Origin: Synechococcales cyanobacterium bin59.metabat.ball.084
GTDB taxonomy: Bacteria; Cyanobacteriota; Cyanobacteriia; Cyanobacteriales; Chamaesiphonaceae
Assembly: GCA_013297675.1 (NCBI GenBank)
Contig: JAAFHZ010000032.1
Span: 1 to 38,016 of the forward strand
Direction of reading: 5' to 3'
DNA: 38,016 nt
This document shows positions 18,597-25,571 of the stretch, piece after piece; position 1 is the stretch's first letter; each line of letters opens with the position of its first letter. The translations under genes were made by a program, and so were the position numbers. The notes under the pieces are model-generated. The model saw only the letters and a list, made by a program, of their open reading frames with translations. It searched no databases and was not told the origin of the DNA.

Positions 18597-19622
18597 TCAT
18601 ACTTTTTGAGATAAATCTAACAGATTTGCTAATTTGTAGACAATCCTTGCGCCTACATTGCCGTCCCAGTCAGCATCACCCACTTCGGCTAGGTCAAAGC
18701 CAATAATTTGCCTACCACTCTTGACCACTTCTCGAAACAAGCAGTAAGCTTGCTCTAGCTCTAGTCCTCCCGGCACCGGTGTACCGGTATGAGGACAAAG
18801 CTTTGGATCTAGACCATCTACGTCAAAGCTGATATGTACCTGCGGTGGTAAGTTCGCTACAACCTCATGACAAATTTCTAACCAGTTTTGGCCACCATAA
18901 AGCCGCTGCTGCATCGCAGTATCATAATAGGCCACTACTCGCTGGTCAGAATTATTGATTAAATTTACCTCATCTTGGCAAATATCTCTTAAACCCACCT
19001 GCACTAACTTGGTAATTTGTGGGATCTGGATGGCGTTGAACATAATCGAAGCATGAGAATAGGTGAAGCCCTCATAGGAATTTCGTAAATCAGCATGGGC
19101 ATCGATGTGTAAAATGCCGAAATTGGGATACTTAGTGGCTAAAGCACGAAAGTATCCCAAAGGTGAACTGTGATCGCCACCAATTACTGCTACTCGTTTG
19201 CCTTGATTCATTGCTTGCTGACAGCGATCGAACAACCATTGATTCACTTCTTCGCCAGCCGCATTCACCGCAGCTAATACATTTGTTAAGTCTGGCTCCA
19301 GAGACTTACCTTGCTCTAGTCGATCGATCACTAAAGCCGCCTGCTGACGATAATGCTGGTTTTTGGCTAAGATCTCGGCAGAAATTGGCTCCATAAAAAT
19401 CCCCTGTTGCCAGCCAGTAGGATGGTCGAAGTCCAATAAATCTAATTGGGGCGAAGCCGCCAAAATCCTTTGGGGGGCGTTGGCTGTCCCGGCTCCATAA
19501 GAGACGGTGACTTCCCAGGGCACGGCAATCACAATCAGTTGGGCGGTTTCGTAACTGTGGGGGAGTCCAAACAGATTGCCGTTGGCACAGCCCACGCCAC
19601 TTGGATCATATTCAGAAGTCAT
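18597..19622 (-). CDS. speB: Ureohydrolase family (agmatinase/guanidine hydrolase-like)
   Basis: I start at the ATG at 19622 (MTSEYDPSGVGCANG, 341 residues). The open frame upstream to 19898 has no family similarity and crosses a divergent promoter region. The metal-binding motifs of the arginase/agmatinase superfamily are all present: VIGGDHSS, HIDAHADLR and SFDVDGLDP. These bind a binuclear metal centre that hydrolyses a guanidinium group and releases urea. The N-terminal GNLFGLPHSYETAQ and VPWEVTVSYGAGTA segment marks a subgroup in which cyanobacterial members annotated as agmatinase include a nickel-dependent guanidine hydrolase (GdmH). The symbol speB is therefore provisional: agmatine and free guanidine are both possible substrates. 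I found no guanidine riboswitch in the 170 bp upstream. Confidence 0.88.
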   Translation of the reverse strand: MTSEYDPSGVGCANGNLFGLPHSYETAQLIVIAVPWEVTVSYGAGTANAPQRILAASPQLDLLDFDHPTGWQQGIFMEPISAEILAKNQHYRQQAALVIDRLEQGKSLEPDLTNVLAAVNAAGEEVNQWLFDRCQQAMNQGKRVAVIGGDHSSPLGYFRALATKYPNFGILHIDAHADLRNSYEGFTYSHASIMFNAIQIPQITKLVQVGLRDICQDEVNLINNSDQRVVAYYDTAMQQRLYGGQNWLEICHEVVANLPPQVHISFDVDGLDPKLCPHTGTPVPGGLELEQAYCLFREVVKSGRQIIGFDLAEVGDADWDGNVGARIVYKLANLLDLSQKV

Positions 19623-19792
19623 AACTGGTCTTGAAGTTAGGGTTTGCACAGTAATTTGCACGGTAGCATAATTCTGGCTCAGACTGATTTGGTCAGCGCC
19701 GTGCCCAAGAAGACTCTGCCGGATCAAGAAGCGAGCCAAAGTGCAATATTTCCGATACAATCTAACCATCATTGCAAAGCTAAAATGCTGGC

Positions 19793-20296
19793 ATGATGCC
19801 AAAGATCGATCGACAAAATTTTGAATCCTACCAAACCATGGATAATTTCGATGTAGATCAAGCCGTGATTTCACCGCCCAAATCGTCCCCATCAGCACCA
19901 GAGCAAAAGGGTAGCAAACCTCGCAAAACTCTAGATTTATTGCGGTGGGTGGGCTTGATCGATCGACTAGAAGCCGGTGCCCGTTATTTGTTTTTGGGGA
20001 TGGCGATGATGTCTTTTGTAGCCTACGGTTACATGGTATACACCCAAGATCAATGGCAAACTAACCATCGTCAATTACAAAAGCTGCGCAACCAAGAAAG
20101 TCAGCAGGCTATTATCAATGCCCGCCTGCGCAACCAGGCCGCCGAGTTAGCCGAAAAAGATAGCAGTGGCACGATCGACCCATCGCCTGGTCGGGCAGTA
20201 TTTGTGCCCATTACCGATATTGCGGTACCAGCTCAGTCAGCTAGCCATAAATCGGCTGCTGCTCCCTCAGAAATTTCGACCACGGTAGGTTATTAG
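19793..20296 (+). CDS. Bitopic membrane protein upstream of ftsI, FtsL-like
   Basis: The 167-residue protein has a charged cytoplasmic N-terminal part rich in Ser/Pro/Lys, one TM helix (about 62-83), then a short periplasmic region predicted to be coiled coil (HRQLQKLRNQESQQAIINAR) and a low-complexity tail. It ends 9 bp before ftsI on the same strand, so the two are almost certainly co-transcribed. Topology, size and position match FtsL, the divisome protein that sits immediately upstream of ftsI in many bacteria and contacts FtsB and FtsI through its coiled coil. Sequence similarity to FtsL cannot be judged by eye. An alternative start is the ATG at 19838. Confidence 0.7.
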   Translation: MMPKIDRQNFESYQTMDNFDVDQAVISPPKSSPSAPEQKGSKPRKTLDLLRWVGLIDRLEAGARYLFLGMAMMSFVAYGYMVYTQDQWQTNHRQLQKLRNQESQQAIINARLRNQAAELAEKDSSGTIDPSPGRAVFVPITDIAVPAQSASHKSAAAPSEISTTVGY

Positions 20297-20305
20297 GAAA
20301 AACTT

Positions 20306-22129
20306 ATGACTAGCCGATCTTCGGGCAAAAAATTTGGCATCAGACAGCGGGCAGTCACTGCTCAAGCCTTAACTAACCGACTGTTGCTGGTGTGGGGAGT
20401 GTTAGTGCTTGCTGCTTTGGGTCTTCTGATTAAGCTGTTTACTATCCAAATTGTAGAGGGGGCAAACTTACAGCGCATTGCCCAAAGTCGTCAGCAAACC
20501 TCTCAGCGACCTTTTGTGCCTCGCCGACCAATAGTTGATCGCTATGGCGATGTGATGGCGGCTGATCAGCCTAGTTACACCATTTATGCTCATCCTCGGT
20601 TATTTAAGCAAGACAAGAAAGAGATCAGTAAAACCGAGACTGCGGAGGCTCTGGCTCCGATTTTACAAACGAGCACAGCAGTGCTGCTAGCTAAATTTGA
20701 AAAACAGGCTAGCGGCATTTTGTTGGGCAATCGGCTTAGTCAAGAAGTACGCGATCGAATTGTGGCTTTAAAAAATGATGGGTTAGAAATTCAGCAATCC
20801 ATGCAAGACTATCGGCGAATTTACCCTCAAGAAGACATGGCCGCAGAAGTTTTGGGCTATGTAGACCTCAGTTATAACGCCCAAGCTGGGGTCGAGCGCA
20901 GTCAGCAGCAGTTGTTGAAGCGCGAAGTCCGAGAGTTTCATTTCAGTCGATCGGCCAACGGCGGCATTTTGCCAGACTACGTGACCGAAGATTTTTTGCG
21001 CAATGATGACTTAAAACTCAAGCTCACTCTAGATATGCGCTTGCAGCGAGTGGCTCGTAAAGCTCTCCGTAACCAGCGAGCTAAGTGGAAAGGCAAGCGC
21101 GGCACGGTGATTGTCATGGATGCCGATACTGGTGCTCTGCGGGCGATGGTGGTAGAGCCGACTTTTAATCCCAATAAGTACAACGAATACCCACCTGCCA
21201 TGTTCCGCAACTGGGCAGTGGCCGACTTGTATGAACCAGGTTCGACTTTTAAGCCTTTGAATGTGGCGATCGCCCTAGAAAATAAGGCGATCACTCCTCA
21301 GACTCTGTTCAGTGACGGCGGGGCAGTTACCGTAGGCATCCATACAATTCGTAACTCCGACAAAAAAGGCCATGGCTCGATCGATGCTGCTCAAGTGTTG
21401 CAGTACTCCAGCAACGTGGGGATGGTAAATATGATGAGTCGGCTGAAGCCAGATTTATACTATAACTGGCTAGAGCGGCTAGAATTGGGGCATAAAGTAG
21501 GGGTCGATATTCCGTTTGAAGCCCAGGGAACGCTGAAGAATCGCAATGAGTTTTTGAAATCGCCGATCGAGCCAGCTACCACGGCTTTTGGTCAGGGTCT
21601 ATCGATGACTCCGATCCAGTTGGTGACTATGACCGGGGCTTTGGCTAATGGCGGTAAGCTGGTGCGGCCTTACGTGGTGGAAGGATTATTTGATAGCAAT
21701 GGCATTCGTCGCAATGCCGAAGAACGACCAGCCCCACGCCAAATTTTTTCGCCCGAAACCAGTGAGGCTGTGTTGAAAATGATGCAGTCAGTGGTAGAAA
21801 AAGGTACTGGTGGCAATGCTAAGGTGGCCGGGTTTGAAATTGCCGGGAAAACTGGAACTGCCCAAAAAGCTTCTAGCGGCGGCGGTTATCAAAAGAATGC
21901 CAAGATTACTAGTTTTATTGGGGTGCTGCCAGTAAACAGCAAGCACCGCTATGTGGTGTTCGCGGCGATGGATGAGCCACAGAGCGGTTCCCAAGGTGAA
22001 GCTTTTGGGGGAACAGTGGCTGCTCCGATTGTCAAAGAAGTGATGGATTCGTTAATTCTGCTAGAGAAGTTAACGCCAGTAAATGGCTCGGTGCCTCAGC
22101 CGGGTGCGACCGAGGCCAAAGCGCCTTAG
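20306..22129 (+). CDS. ftsI: Septal peptidoglycan transpeptidase FtsI/PBP3
   Basis: The 607-residue class B PBP has one N-terminal TM helix (about 25-47), a dimerisation/pedestal domain that begins with [14 protein letters not shown] (a classic class B box), and a transpeptidase domain with PGSTFK (Ser313, Lys316), SSN (368-370) and GKTGTAQK (KTG 515-517). It cross-links septal peptidoglycan together with FtsW. The length is typical. It follows the FtsL-like gene after 9 bp. Its last 4 bp overlap the stop codon of petN on the other strand. Confidence 0.95.
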   Translation: MTSRSSGKKFGIRQRAVTAQALTNRLLLVWGVLVLAALGLLIKLFTIQIVEGANLQRIAQSRQQTSQRPFVPRRPIVDRYGDVMAADQPSYTIYAHPRLFKQDKKEISKTETAEALAPILQTSTAVLLAKFEKQASGILLGNRLSQEVRDRIVALKNDGLEIQQSMQDYRRIYPQEDMAAEVLGYVDLSYNAQAGVERSQQQLLKREVREFHFSRSANGGILPDYVTEDFLRNDDLKLKLTLDMRLQRVARKALRNQRAKWKGKRGTVIVMDADTGALRAMVVEPTFNPNKYNEYPPAMFRNWAVADLYEPGSTFKPLNVAIALENKAITPQTLFSDGGAVTVGIHTIRNSDKKGHGSIDAAQVLQYSSNVGMVNMMSRLKPDLYYNWLERLELGHKVGVDIPFEAQGTLKNRNEFLKSPIEPATTAFGQGLSMTPIQLVTMTGALANGGKLVRPYVVEGLFDSNGIRRNAEERPAPRQIFSPETSEAVLKMMQSVVEKGTGGNAKVAGFEIAGKTGTAQKASSGGGYQKNAKITSFIGVLPVNSKHRYVVFAAMDEPQSGSQGEAFGGTVAAPIVKEVMDSLILLEKLTPVNGSVPQPGATEAKAP

Positions 22130-22212
22130 AAACCGTTCCGACCCCAAACCACCATGGAGATGGAGAAGGTGAAGAGAACAAATAGGGATACCCAACCGAG
22201 TGTCAGAACCAT
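22126..22212 (-). CDS. petN: Cytochrome b6f complex subunit PetN (subunit VIII)
   Basis: The reading frame encodes 28 residues: it starts [14 protein letters not shown] and ends [10 protein letters not shown]. One TM helix fills almost the whole protein, and the C-terminal WGRNG(F/L) is diagnostic for PetN, a small subunit essential for stability of the cytochrome b6f complex in thylakoid membranes. Most PetN proteins are 29 residues beginning MDI(L/V); this one lacks one N-terminal residue. Its stop overlaps the end of ftsI on the other strand by 4 bp. It is easily missed because of its size. It is the clearest photosynthetic marker in the window. Confidence 0.93.
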   Translation of the reverse strand: MVLTLGWVSLFVLFTFSISMVVWGRNGF

Positions 22213-22352
22213 GGCTAATTTAAGTGATTTTTAATAGATGTGGTCTATCATATCTGGCCATCATGGGGAAAGCCAAGGGAACTGAGCAAAACCGCACCGA
22301 ACTCCAGCAGCGGCTTCTTGAAGTTAAAATCTAATTATTTGTAAAAATTTTT

Positions 22353-22763
22353 ATGCCTCTAGACCCTGACCAGCCCGTAGACTATGCCAGCCTGACTTGG
22401 CCACCTTTACCAGCTTTAAATACCGATACCATCTGGGCAATCTTAAATAAAGAAATCCCCGATATGGTAATTAATCAGCTCTTATGGCAGGCATTGGGCT
22501 ATCGGTTTGATATCGCAACGCAGCGCTGGGATACTTCTTTGGTATCAGCAGAATGGATTGCCGATTATCCTCAGCCTCCAGATTTTATTGCCGGTCGTCC
22601 AGCTAGTGTGAAGTTAACTCGATCGATTCCTGCCGAAAACAAACAACTACTCAAAGAGAAACTCGGCTTTAAAGGCTACAAAATTGGCGAATTCGGCCCC
22701 GCTGAAACCCGTCGGGCTACTGCGGCCAATTGGTTGCTAGGTCATCTTCAAGAATATAGTTAG
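22353..22763 (+). CDS. DUF1823 family protein
   Basis: The 136-residue protein has the DUF1823 signature: TIWAILNKEIPDMVINQLLW, then LGYRFD, W near WIADYPQPPDFIAGRPASV, KLTRSIP, KQLLKEKLGFKGYKIGEFG and TRRATAANWLL. The family is found in cyanobacteria and plant plastids, which points to an ancient cyanobacterial-plastid function that has not been described. The protein is soluble with no signal peptide. It is the last ordinary gene before the toxin-antitoxin patch; a truncated parE remnant lies only 15 bp beyond its stop. Confidence 0.85.
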   Translation: MPLDPDQPVDYASLTWPPLPALNTDTIWAILNKEIPDMVINQLLWQALGYRFDIATQRWDTSLVSAEWIADYPQPPDFIAGRPASVKLTRSIPAENKQLLKEKLGFKGYKIGEFGPAETRRATAANWLLGHLQEYS

Positions 22764-22777
22764 TCAGTGATTTTCTA

Positions 22778-22849
22778 CTAACTTTGTGTATCGCTAGAGA
22801 TATCGTTAAGATCCTGAGTTGCAGTGGACGATAAAGTACAGTTACTCAT
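22778..22849 (-). pseudogene. parE toxin remnant, cut after about 20 codons
   Basis: The frame reads MSNCTLSSTATQDLNDIS and then stops after 23 residues. This matches the start of RelE/ParE-family toxins (a 'Y-x-L-S-x-x-A-x-x-D-L-x-x-I' pattern), with Cys where Tyr is usual. The ATG overlaps the stop of the upstream parD-like gene as ATGA, the classic translational coupling of parDE operons. The remaining 70 or so residues of a ParE are absent; ordinary sequence leading to the DUF1823 gene begins within about 20 bp. I infer a deletion that removed the toxin and left the antitoxin. Confidence 0.65.
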
Positions 22850-23112
22850 TTTTGATCTGGTCGATTTTGATGTAGCTGAGAGCGAAGTTGAGTCATTGCG
22901 ATATCAAGGGGTATACCTTCGCCTCGATCGATCTCTTGTTGAGCTTCGTCTATTTTCGCTCTGGTGTCTGCGACCCAATTATCGTACTCAAGGTACTGAG
23001 ACGATAAGAGTTGCAGCGCTTTTTCTAAAACTTCTTCTTCAGATCCAAATCGCCCTAATGCAATTTGCTGCTGAATAAACTGCTGTTGTTCTGGTTTGAG
23101 TGCGAGCGACAT
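22846..23112 (-). CDS. ParD-like ribbon-helix-helix antitoxin, toxin lost
   Basis: The 88-residue protein begins MSLALKPEQQQFIQQQIALGRFGSEEEVLEKALQ in outline, the ParD/CopG pattern of a short beta strand, two helices and a 'GRF/YxSxxEVxxxAL' motif, followed by a long acidic helix that normally wraps the toxin. Residues about 60-75 (DRGEGIPLD) also fit type II antitoxins of this group. It should bind DNA and autoregulate. A sigma70-type promoter lies 27 bp upstream. The overlapping toxin frame is truncated, so the antitoxin is solitary here. Confidence 0.8.
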   Translation of the reverse strand: MSLALKPEQQQFIQQQIALGRFGSEEEVLEKALQLLSSQYLEYDNWVADTRAKIDEAQQEIDRGEGIPLDIAMTQLRSQLHQNRPDQK

Positions 23113-23138
23113 TGTGACCTCACTTCGTGAATGTCTCT

Positions 23139-23167
23139 ATTTTAGCGTGGTTTTAGGCTGCGGTGAA
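23139..23167 (-). promoter_or_regulatory. Promoter of the parD-like gene
   Basis: On the minus strand a -35 box TTCACC (23162-23167), a 17-bp spacer and a -10 box TAAAAT (23139-23144) stand about 27 bp before the start codon, giving a leader of about 20 nt. The same boxes with the same spacer, and 12 of the spacer bases in common, occur before the PIN-module antitoxin at 25543-25571, which supports a real promoter module. Confidence 0.6.
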
Positions 23168-23254
23168 GCGATCGCACTCTGAATAACATTTGCTAAGTTC
23201 TTTTGGTCTGGTCAGTAGGCATTAGTGGTAGCGATTTTTTAGGAAAAAATAACT

Positions 23255-23479
23255 CTATGCTGCAAAGCGTAGAATTTCAATTTCAGATTGACGATTGATC
23301 GATTGCTCGGCACGAGACAAGACTGCGGCTGTGGTACTTTGGCTAAGGTAATATTCCTCACAATTTTCGCAAATATCGGCAGGCACATCTTTTACGATAA
23401 TAATGCAGTCATCTCGTTCTAGAGTAACAGTGACGTTACCGGGATGGGTAGTTCCATGTTTACAAAGGACGCATTGCAT
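23255..23479 (-). CDS. YgiT-type zinc-finger protein (MqsA-like antitoxin family)
   Basis: The start at 23479 gives a 74-residue protein with CVLC near the N-terminus and ICENCEEYY in the middle, two CxxC knuckles that bind zinc in YgiT/MqsA-type proteins. The N-terminal zinc-binding half of MqsA is present but no HTH_XRE domain follows; the C-terminal SQSTTAAVLSRAEQSI helix is typical of these short forms. The gene begins 4 bp after the stop of the DUF4258 gene, so the order is toxin first, antitoxin second, as in mqsRA. It is probably the antitoxin of the pair. Confidence 0.8.
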   Translation of the reverse strand: MQCVLCKHGTTHPGNVTVTLERDDCIIIVKDVPADICENCEEYYLSQSTTAAVLSRAEQSINRQSEIEILRFAA

Positions 23480-23483
23480 ATTG

Positions 23484-23765
23484 TTATTTCCTGCTACTAA
23501 AGTTGTTTTGCCAGATTGCTGGATCTGGAATGTATGTGGTAATTGCGTAACATGTGTTGGTTGCTTCATCGATTGAGTAAACGACATGAATGGGAAGATC
23601 GTTGATGAAGTCTAGGGTGAGATAGCTGGGAAAGGGTTTGTCATCTGGGTATGATTCGATGACTGTACCGTGGATTATGGTGGTTGCAACGTCTGTTTCA
23701 GAGATTCTGCGTGAGAACATTCGTTTGATTGCATGGCTGGAGAAGATTAGGGTGTGATCATTCAC
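23484..23765 (-). CDS. DUF4258 family putative toxin
   Basis: The 93-residue protein begins MNDHTLIFSSHAIKRMFSRRIS and continues with VATTIIHGTVIESYPDDKP, PSYLTLDF, LPIHVVYSID and YAITTYIPD. DUF4258 has a RelE/BrnT-like fold, and its members usually sit beside YgiT-type zinc-finger genes as here, so a ribonuclease-like toxin is likely. The neighbouring zinc-finger gene starts 4 bp downstream. The pair appears complete. Toxicity is inferred from family and context only. Confidence 0.8.
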   Translation of the reverse strand: MNDHTLIFSSHAIKRMFSRRISETDVATTIIHGTVIESYPDDKPFPSYLTLDFINDLPIHVVYSIDEATNTCYAITTYIPDPAIWQNNFSSRK

Positions 23766-23841
23766 TGCTATGAGTGCTATTTGTTATCTGTATATTAGTT
23801 TAGCTGATCGAAGACCGCTGCCTGTAATGTTTTTTTACTCT

Positions 23842-23887
23842 GAGAAGCGATCGATCGTTTCCTCTACATCTGAGGCTAGTTTGGATT
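23842..23887 (+). repeat. Dispersed short repeat, copy B
   Basis: This intergenic stretch opens with GAGAAGCGATCGATC and continues to TGAGGCTAG. It resembles copies that begin at about 23163, 24429 and 25567, all in gaps of the toxin-antitoxin patch. The shared core is GTGAAGCGATC plus a pyrimidine-rich segment and then GCTAG(G/T)TTG. Similarity is judged by eye and is weaker here than between the copies at 24429 and 25567. Confidence 0.4.
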
Positions 23888-23997
23888 AGAGGCTGTGGTA
23901 AATTAGAGGATTTAGTTGAGGCTTCTAGATTTTATTGTATTTGGTTGTTGAAGCTAAGCTACAATTTGAGGATGTATTTACTTAGGAGTCAGATCTG

Positions 23998-24249
23998 ATG
24001 CAGGCTTATAAGGCTAAAGCTGTTGTGACTGAGCATGGATTAGCTATTTTGGATCGGTTGCCTTTGCCGATCGGTGCGGCAGTGGAAGTGATTGTTTTGG
24101 ACAGCGGGATTAATAGTCAGACCATTGCTAAAGATGCTTCTGATGAGAAACTGACTGACTCTTCTAAATTAGAGTATCTAGCTAGTGTTTCTTCGCTAAT
24201 GACTGAATGGGAGTCAGCAGCCGATGAGTTCGCCTATCAAGATTTATAG
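23998..24249 (+). CDS. Type II antitoxin of a MazF/PemK-like pair, toxin internally deleted
   Basis: The 83-residue protein begins MQAYKAKAVVTEHGLAILD and LPLPIGAAVEVIVLD, a short beta-rich part resembling MazE/AbrB-like or DUF2281-type antitoxins, followed by a flexible acidic tail ending WESAADEFAYQDL that would bind the toxin. GGAG about 10 nt upstream of the ATG supports the start; a TACAAT box lies near 23959. Its last 26 bp overlap the start of the following MazF/PemK frame in the +1 register, which fits translational coupling. The family name is tentative; the role is clear from position. Confidence 0.7.
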   Translation: MQAYKAKAVVTEHGLAILDRLPLPIGAAVEVIVLDSGINSQTIAKDASDEKLTDSSKLEYLASVSSLMTEWESAADEFAYQDL

Positions 24250-24391
24250 TCAGTTTGATGTAGTTGTGGTGCCGTTTCCTTTTACGCTGGATTATTCTTT
24301 GATTGTGAGGCAGATTAGTCATTTGGGAAAATCTGATGCAGATGCTGTTATGCAATCGATCGAAAAGTTGTTTAATTTCACTTTGGAGTAG
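24224..24391 (+). pseudogene. MazF/PemK-like toxin with in-frame internal deletion
   Basis: The 55-residue frame starts MSSPIKIYSQFDVVVVPFPF, the conserved N-terminus of PemK/MazF toxins, then after about residue 22 jumps to SLIVRQISHLGKSDADAV, which matches the usual C-terminal end of the same toxins. Normal members are about 110-120 residues, so roughly 55-65 residues including the RNase core (the RPALV region and following strands) are missing, with the frame kept. The ATG overlaps the upstream antitoxin by 26 bp. The remaining protein is very unlikely to cut RNA, though it might still bind the antitoxin. Confidence 0.75.
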
Positions 24392-24428
24392 ATTTGATCA
24401 AAGACTATTATCCGTATTATTTTACTCA

Positions 24429-24484
24429 GTGAAGCGATCAATCTCTTTCTGGGTGGCTGAGGCTAGGTTGATTTGTGTCTGGGA
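24429..24484 (+). repeat. Dispersed short repeat, copy C
   Basis: This stretch starts GTGAAGCGATCAATCTCTTT and continues through GCTAGGTTG. It closely matches the sequence at 25567-25613 (GTGAAGCGATCAGTCTCTTC, then GCTAGGTTG) with a short indel. Both lie in gaps between toxin-antitoxin modules. Such copies could mediate the deletions and rearrangements seen in this patch. Confidence 0.5.
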
Positions 24485-24535
24485 AAAGGGAGGTGCTAGA
24501 ATGTGGGGTATGTTTTATTTCTTTTGAGGCACAGG

Positions 24536-24730
24536 ATGAACCCTAAAGAAGCCATTATTCAGGCGATCGATCAACTTCCGAATTCGCGGTTGCCATATCT
24601 GCTGGTGTTTATCCAAAAGTTGCAGGAGAAGCCAATTACGGAACAATGGGCTGGGGCGTTGATGAGTGAATCGAGTTTACAGAAAGATTGGTTGCTAGCA
24701 GAAGAAGATGAGGCATGGCAGGATTTGTAG
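24536..24730 (+). CDS. DUF2281-like antitoxin, toxin lost
   Basis: Starting at the ATG at 24536, the 64-residue protein reads MNPKEAIIQAIDQLPNSRLP, then LLVFIQKLQEK and an acidic tail LLAEEDEAWQDL. The pattern 'I..I..LP...L..l..Fi..L' is that of DUF2281-type antitoxins that pair with MazF- or PIN-type toxins. An upstream ATG at 24503 is less likely because the added residues (MGYVLFLLRHR) do not fit the family. The next frame starts inside this gene (16-bp overlap) with a MazF-like N-terminus that is cut short. The antitoxin appears intact but without a partner. Confidence 0.7.
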   Translation: MNPKEAIIQAIDQLPNSRLPYLLVFIQKLQEKPITEQWAGALMSESSLQKDWLLAEEDEAWQDL

Positions 24731-24756
24731 TCAATGATGTAGTTATTGTACATTCA
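24715..24756 (+). pseudogene. MazF/PemK toxin remnant, N-terminus only
   Basis: The ATG at 24715, overlapping the antitoxin by 16 bp, reads MAGFVVNDVVIV, which matches the first strand of MazF/PemK toxins (usual form GFxxGDVVxVPFPFSDLS). After HSW the frame runs antisense through the 3' end of the PIN gene and stops at 24885 with no further toxin similarity. I infer that the rest of the toxin was deleted when the PIN module came to lie here. Confidence 0.5.
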
Positions 24757-25308
24757 TGGTCTATTTTCAACAAGTCTAGATCGGAAGCGAAGACATTTCT
24801 GAATAGCCAGTTTATCCAGCAAAGATTCAGGGAGAATTCTTGGGTTCTTCAAGGCATTAGATTGTTGGCATATGATTTCATATAAACTCTCATTACCCCA
24901 AATATCACATAGCATTAATAAAAATTGGTCTGGATGAATTGCTTCAATATTGTAGTTACTTAAAGCTTTTTCGGGAAAGTCTTTGAGATTGAAGGTTACA
25001 ATATACTGGGATTGGCTGATAATCGCAGTTGCGGCAACATGTTGATCGGTTTCTGCGTTAGTCATGGCTGAGATGATTTCTGGCGGTGCCTCAAAGAAAT
25101 TTTCAGGAAAAGCATTTTGAATCTGTTGCTGATAATAGCTCTCTTTTTCAGGCTTTAATCGGCCTTTGATTACCATGTTACGAGTGGCATCTCCTATTAT
25201 TTTTTGAGAGAGGACTATTTGATATAAATCGGCTTCTGCTGCTCTGAGGAGGGTATCGCACAAAGGCATCCCAAAAATTATGCAGGAATCGATGACGGCT
25301 TTAATCAT
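24754..25308 (-). CDS. PIN-domain ribonuclease toxin (VapC-like)
   Basis: The 184-residue protein has the PIN pattern: AVIDSCIIFGMPLCDTLLRAA with the first catalytic Asp at residue 6, a central acidic NAETDQHVAATA, and IVTFNLKDFPEKAL near residue 115. These acidic residues bind Mg for RNA cleavage. It belongs to the longer PIN subgroup rather than classic 130-residue VapC. Its ATG overlaps the stop of the upstream antitoxin gene as ATGA. The C-terminal about 50 residues lie against the truncated MazF remnant of the other strand. The module looks complete. Confidence 0.82.
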   Translation of the reverse strand: MIKAVIDSCIIFGMPLCDTLLRAAEADLYQIVLSQKIIGDATRNMVIKGRLKPEKESYYQQQIQNAFPENFFEAPPEIISAMTNAETDQHVAATAIISQSQYIVTFNLKDFPEKALSNYNIEAIHPDQFLLMLCDIWGNESLYEIICQQSNALKNPRILPESLLDKLAIQKCLRFRSRLVENRP

Positions 25309-25514
25309 TTAGCTTCCAGCTCTGCCATACTTTGTTGAATATAATCGTCTTCATAACAGCCTTCAGTTTGTAGAAATTCTGAGAAGCGATCAAGTTTACT
25401 GACTTTCCTGCCGGAGTCTTTTGTTTGCGCGGTCAGGTGTTGAAGTATTTGGGCTTGCTCTGTGGAAGAGAGCCGATCGATCGCCTGCAAAATCTGTGTG
25501 AGTTGGGGACTCAT
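25305..25514 (-). CDS. Antitoxin of the PIN module
   Basis: The 69-residue protein starts MSPQLTQILQAIDRLSSTEQ and has an amphipathic helix pair followed by a linker and an acidic C-terminal helix (DDYIQQSMAELEAK). This is the size and layout of small antitoxins that precede PIN toxins. It overlaps the PIN start by 4 bp (ATGA), which implies translational coupling. A promoter with -10 TAAAAT lies 29 bp upstream. Confidence 0.75.
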   Translation of the reverse strand: MSPQLTQILQAIDRLSSTEQAQILQHLTAQTKDSGRKVSKLDRFSEFLQTEGCYEDDYIQQSMAELEAK

Positions 25515-25542
25515 GGTGCTGCCTCGTTGCTGGGGTATGGCT

Positions 25543-25571
25543 ATTTTAGCGTGGTTTTAGGTTTCGGTGAA
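25543..25571 (-). promoter_or_regulatory. Promoter of the PIN toxin-antitoxin operon
   Basis: On the minus strand a -35 box TTCACC (25566-25571), a 17-bp spacer and a -10 box TAAAAT (25543-25548) precede the antitoxin start by about 29 bp. The whole module is nearly identical to that before the parD-like gene at 23139-23167. Copies of the GTGAAGCGATC repeat begin inside the -35 box and extend away from the gene. Confidence 0.6.

Noticed and set aside
19623-19792. Guanidine riboswitch before the ureohydrolase
   Set aside because: I could not find the paired conserved ACGR-type loops or a compact hairpin pair; the region looks like plain promoter sequence.
19623-19898. N-terminal extension of the ureohydrolase
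   Set aside because: The extra 92 residues have no similarity to the family and would run into the FtsL-like gene's start on the other strand.
25374-25390. GAGAAGCGATC inside the PIN-module antitoxin gene as a fifth repeat copy
   Set aside because: Only the 11-base core matches and it lies in coding sequence; GCGATC is very common in this genome.
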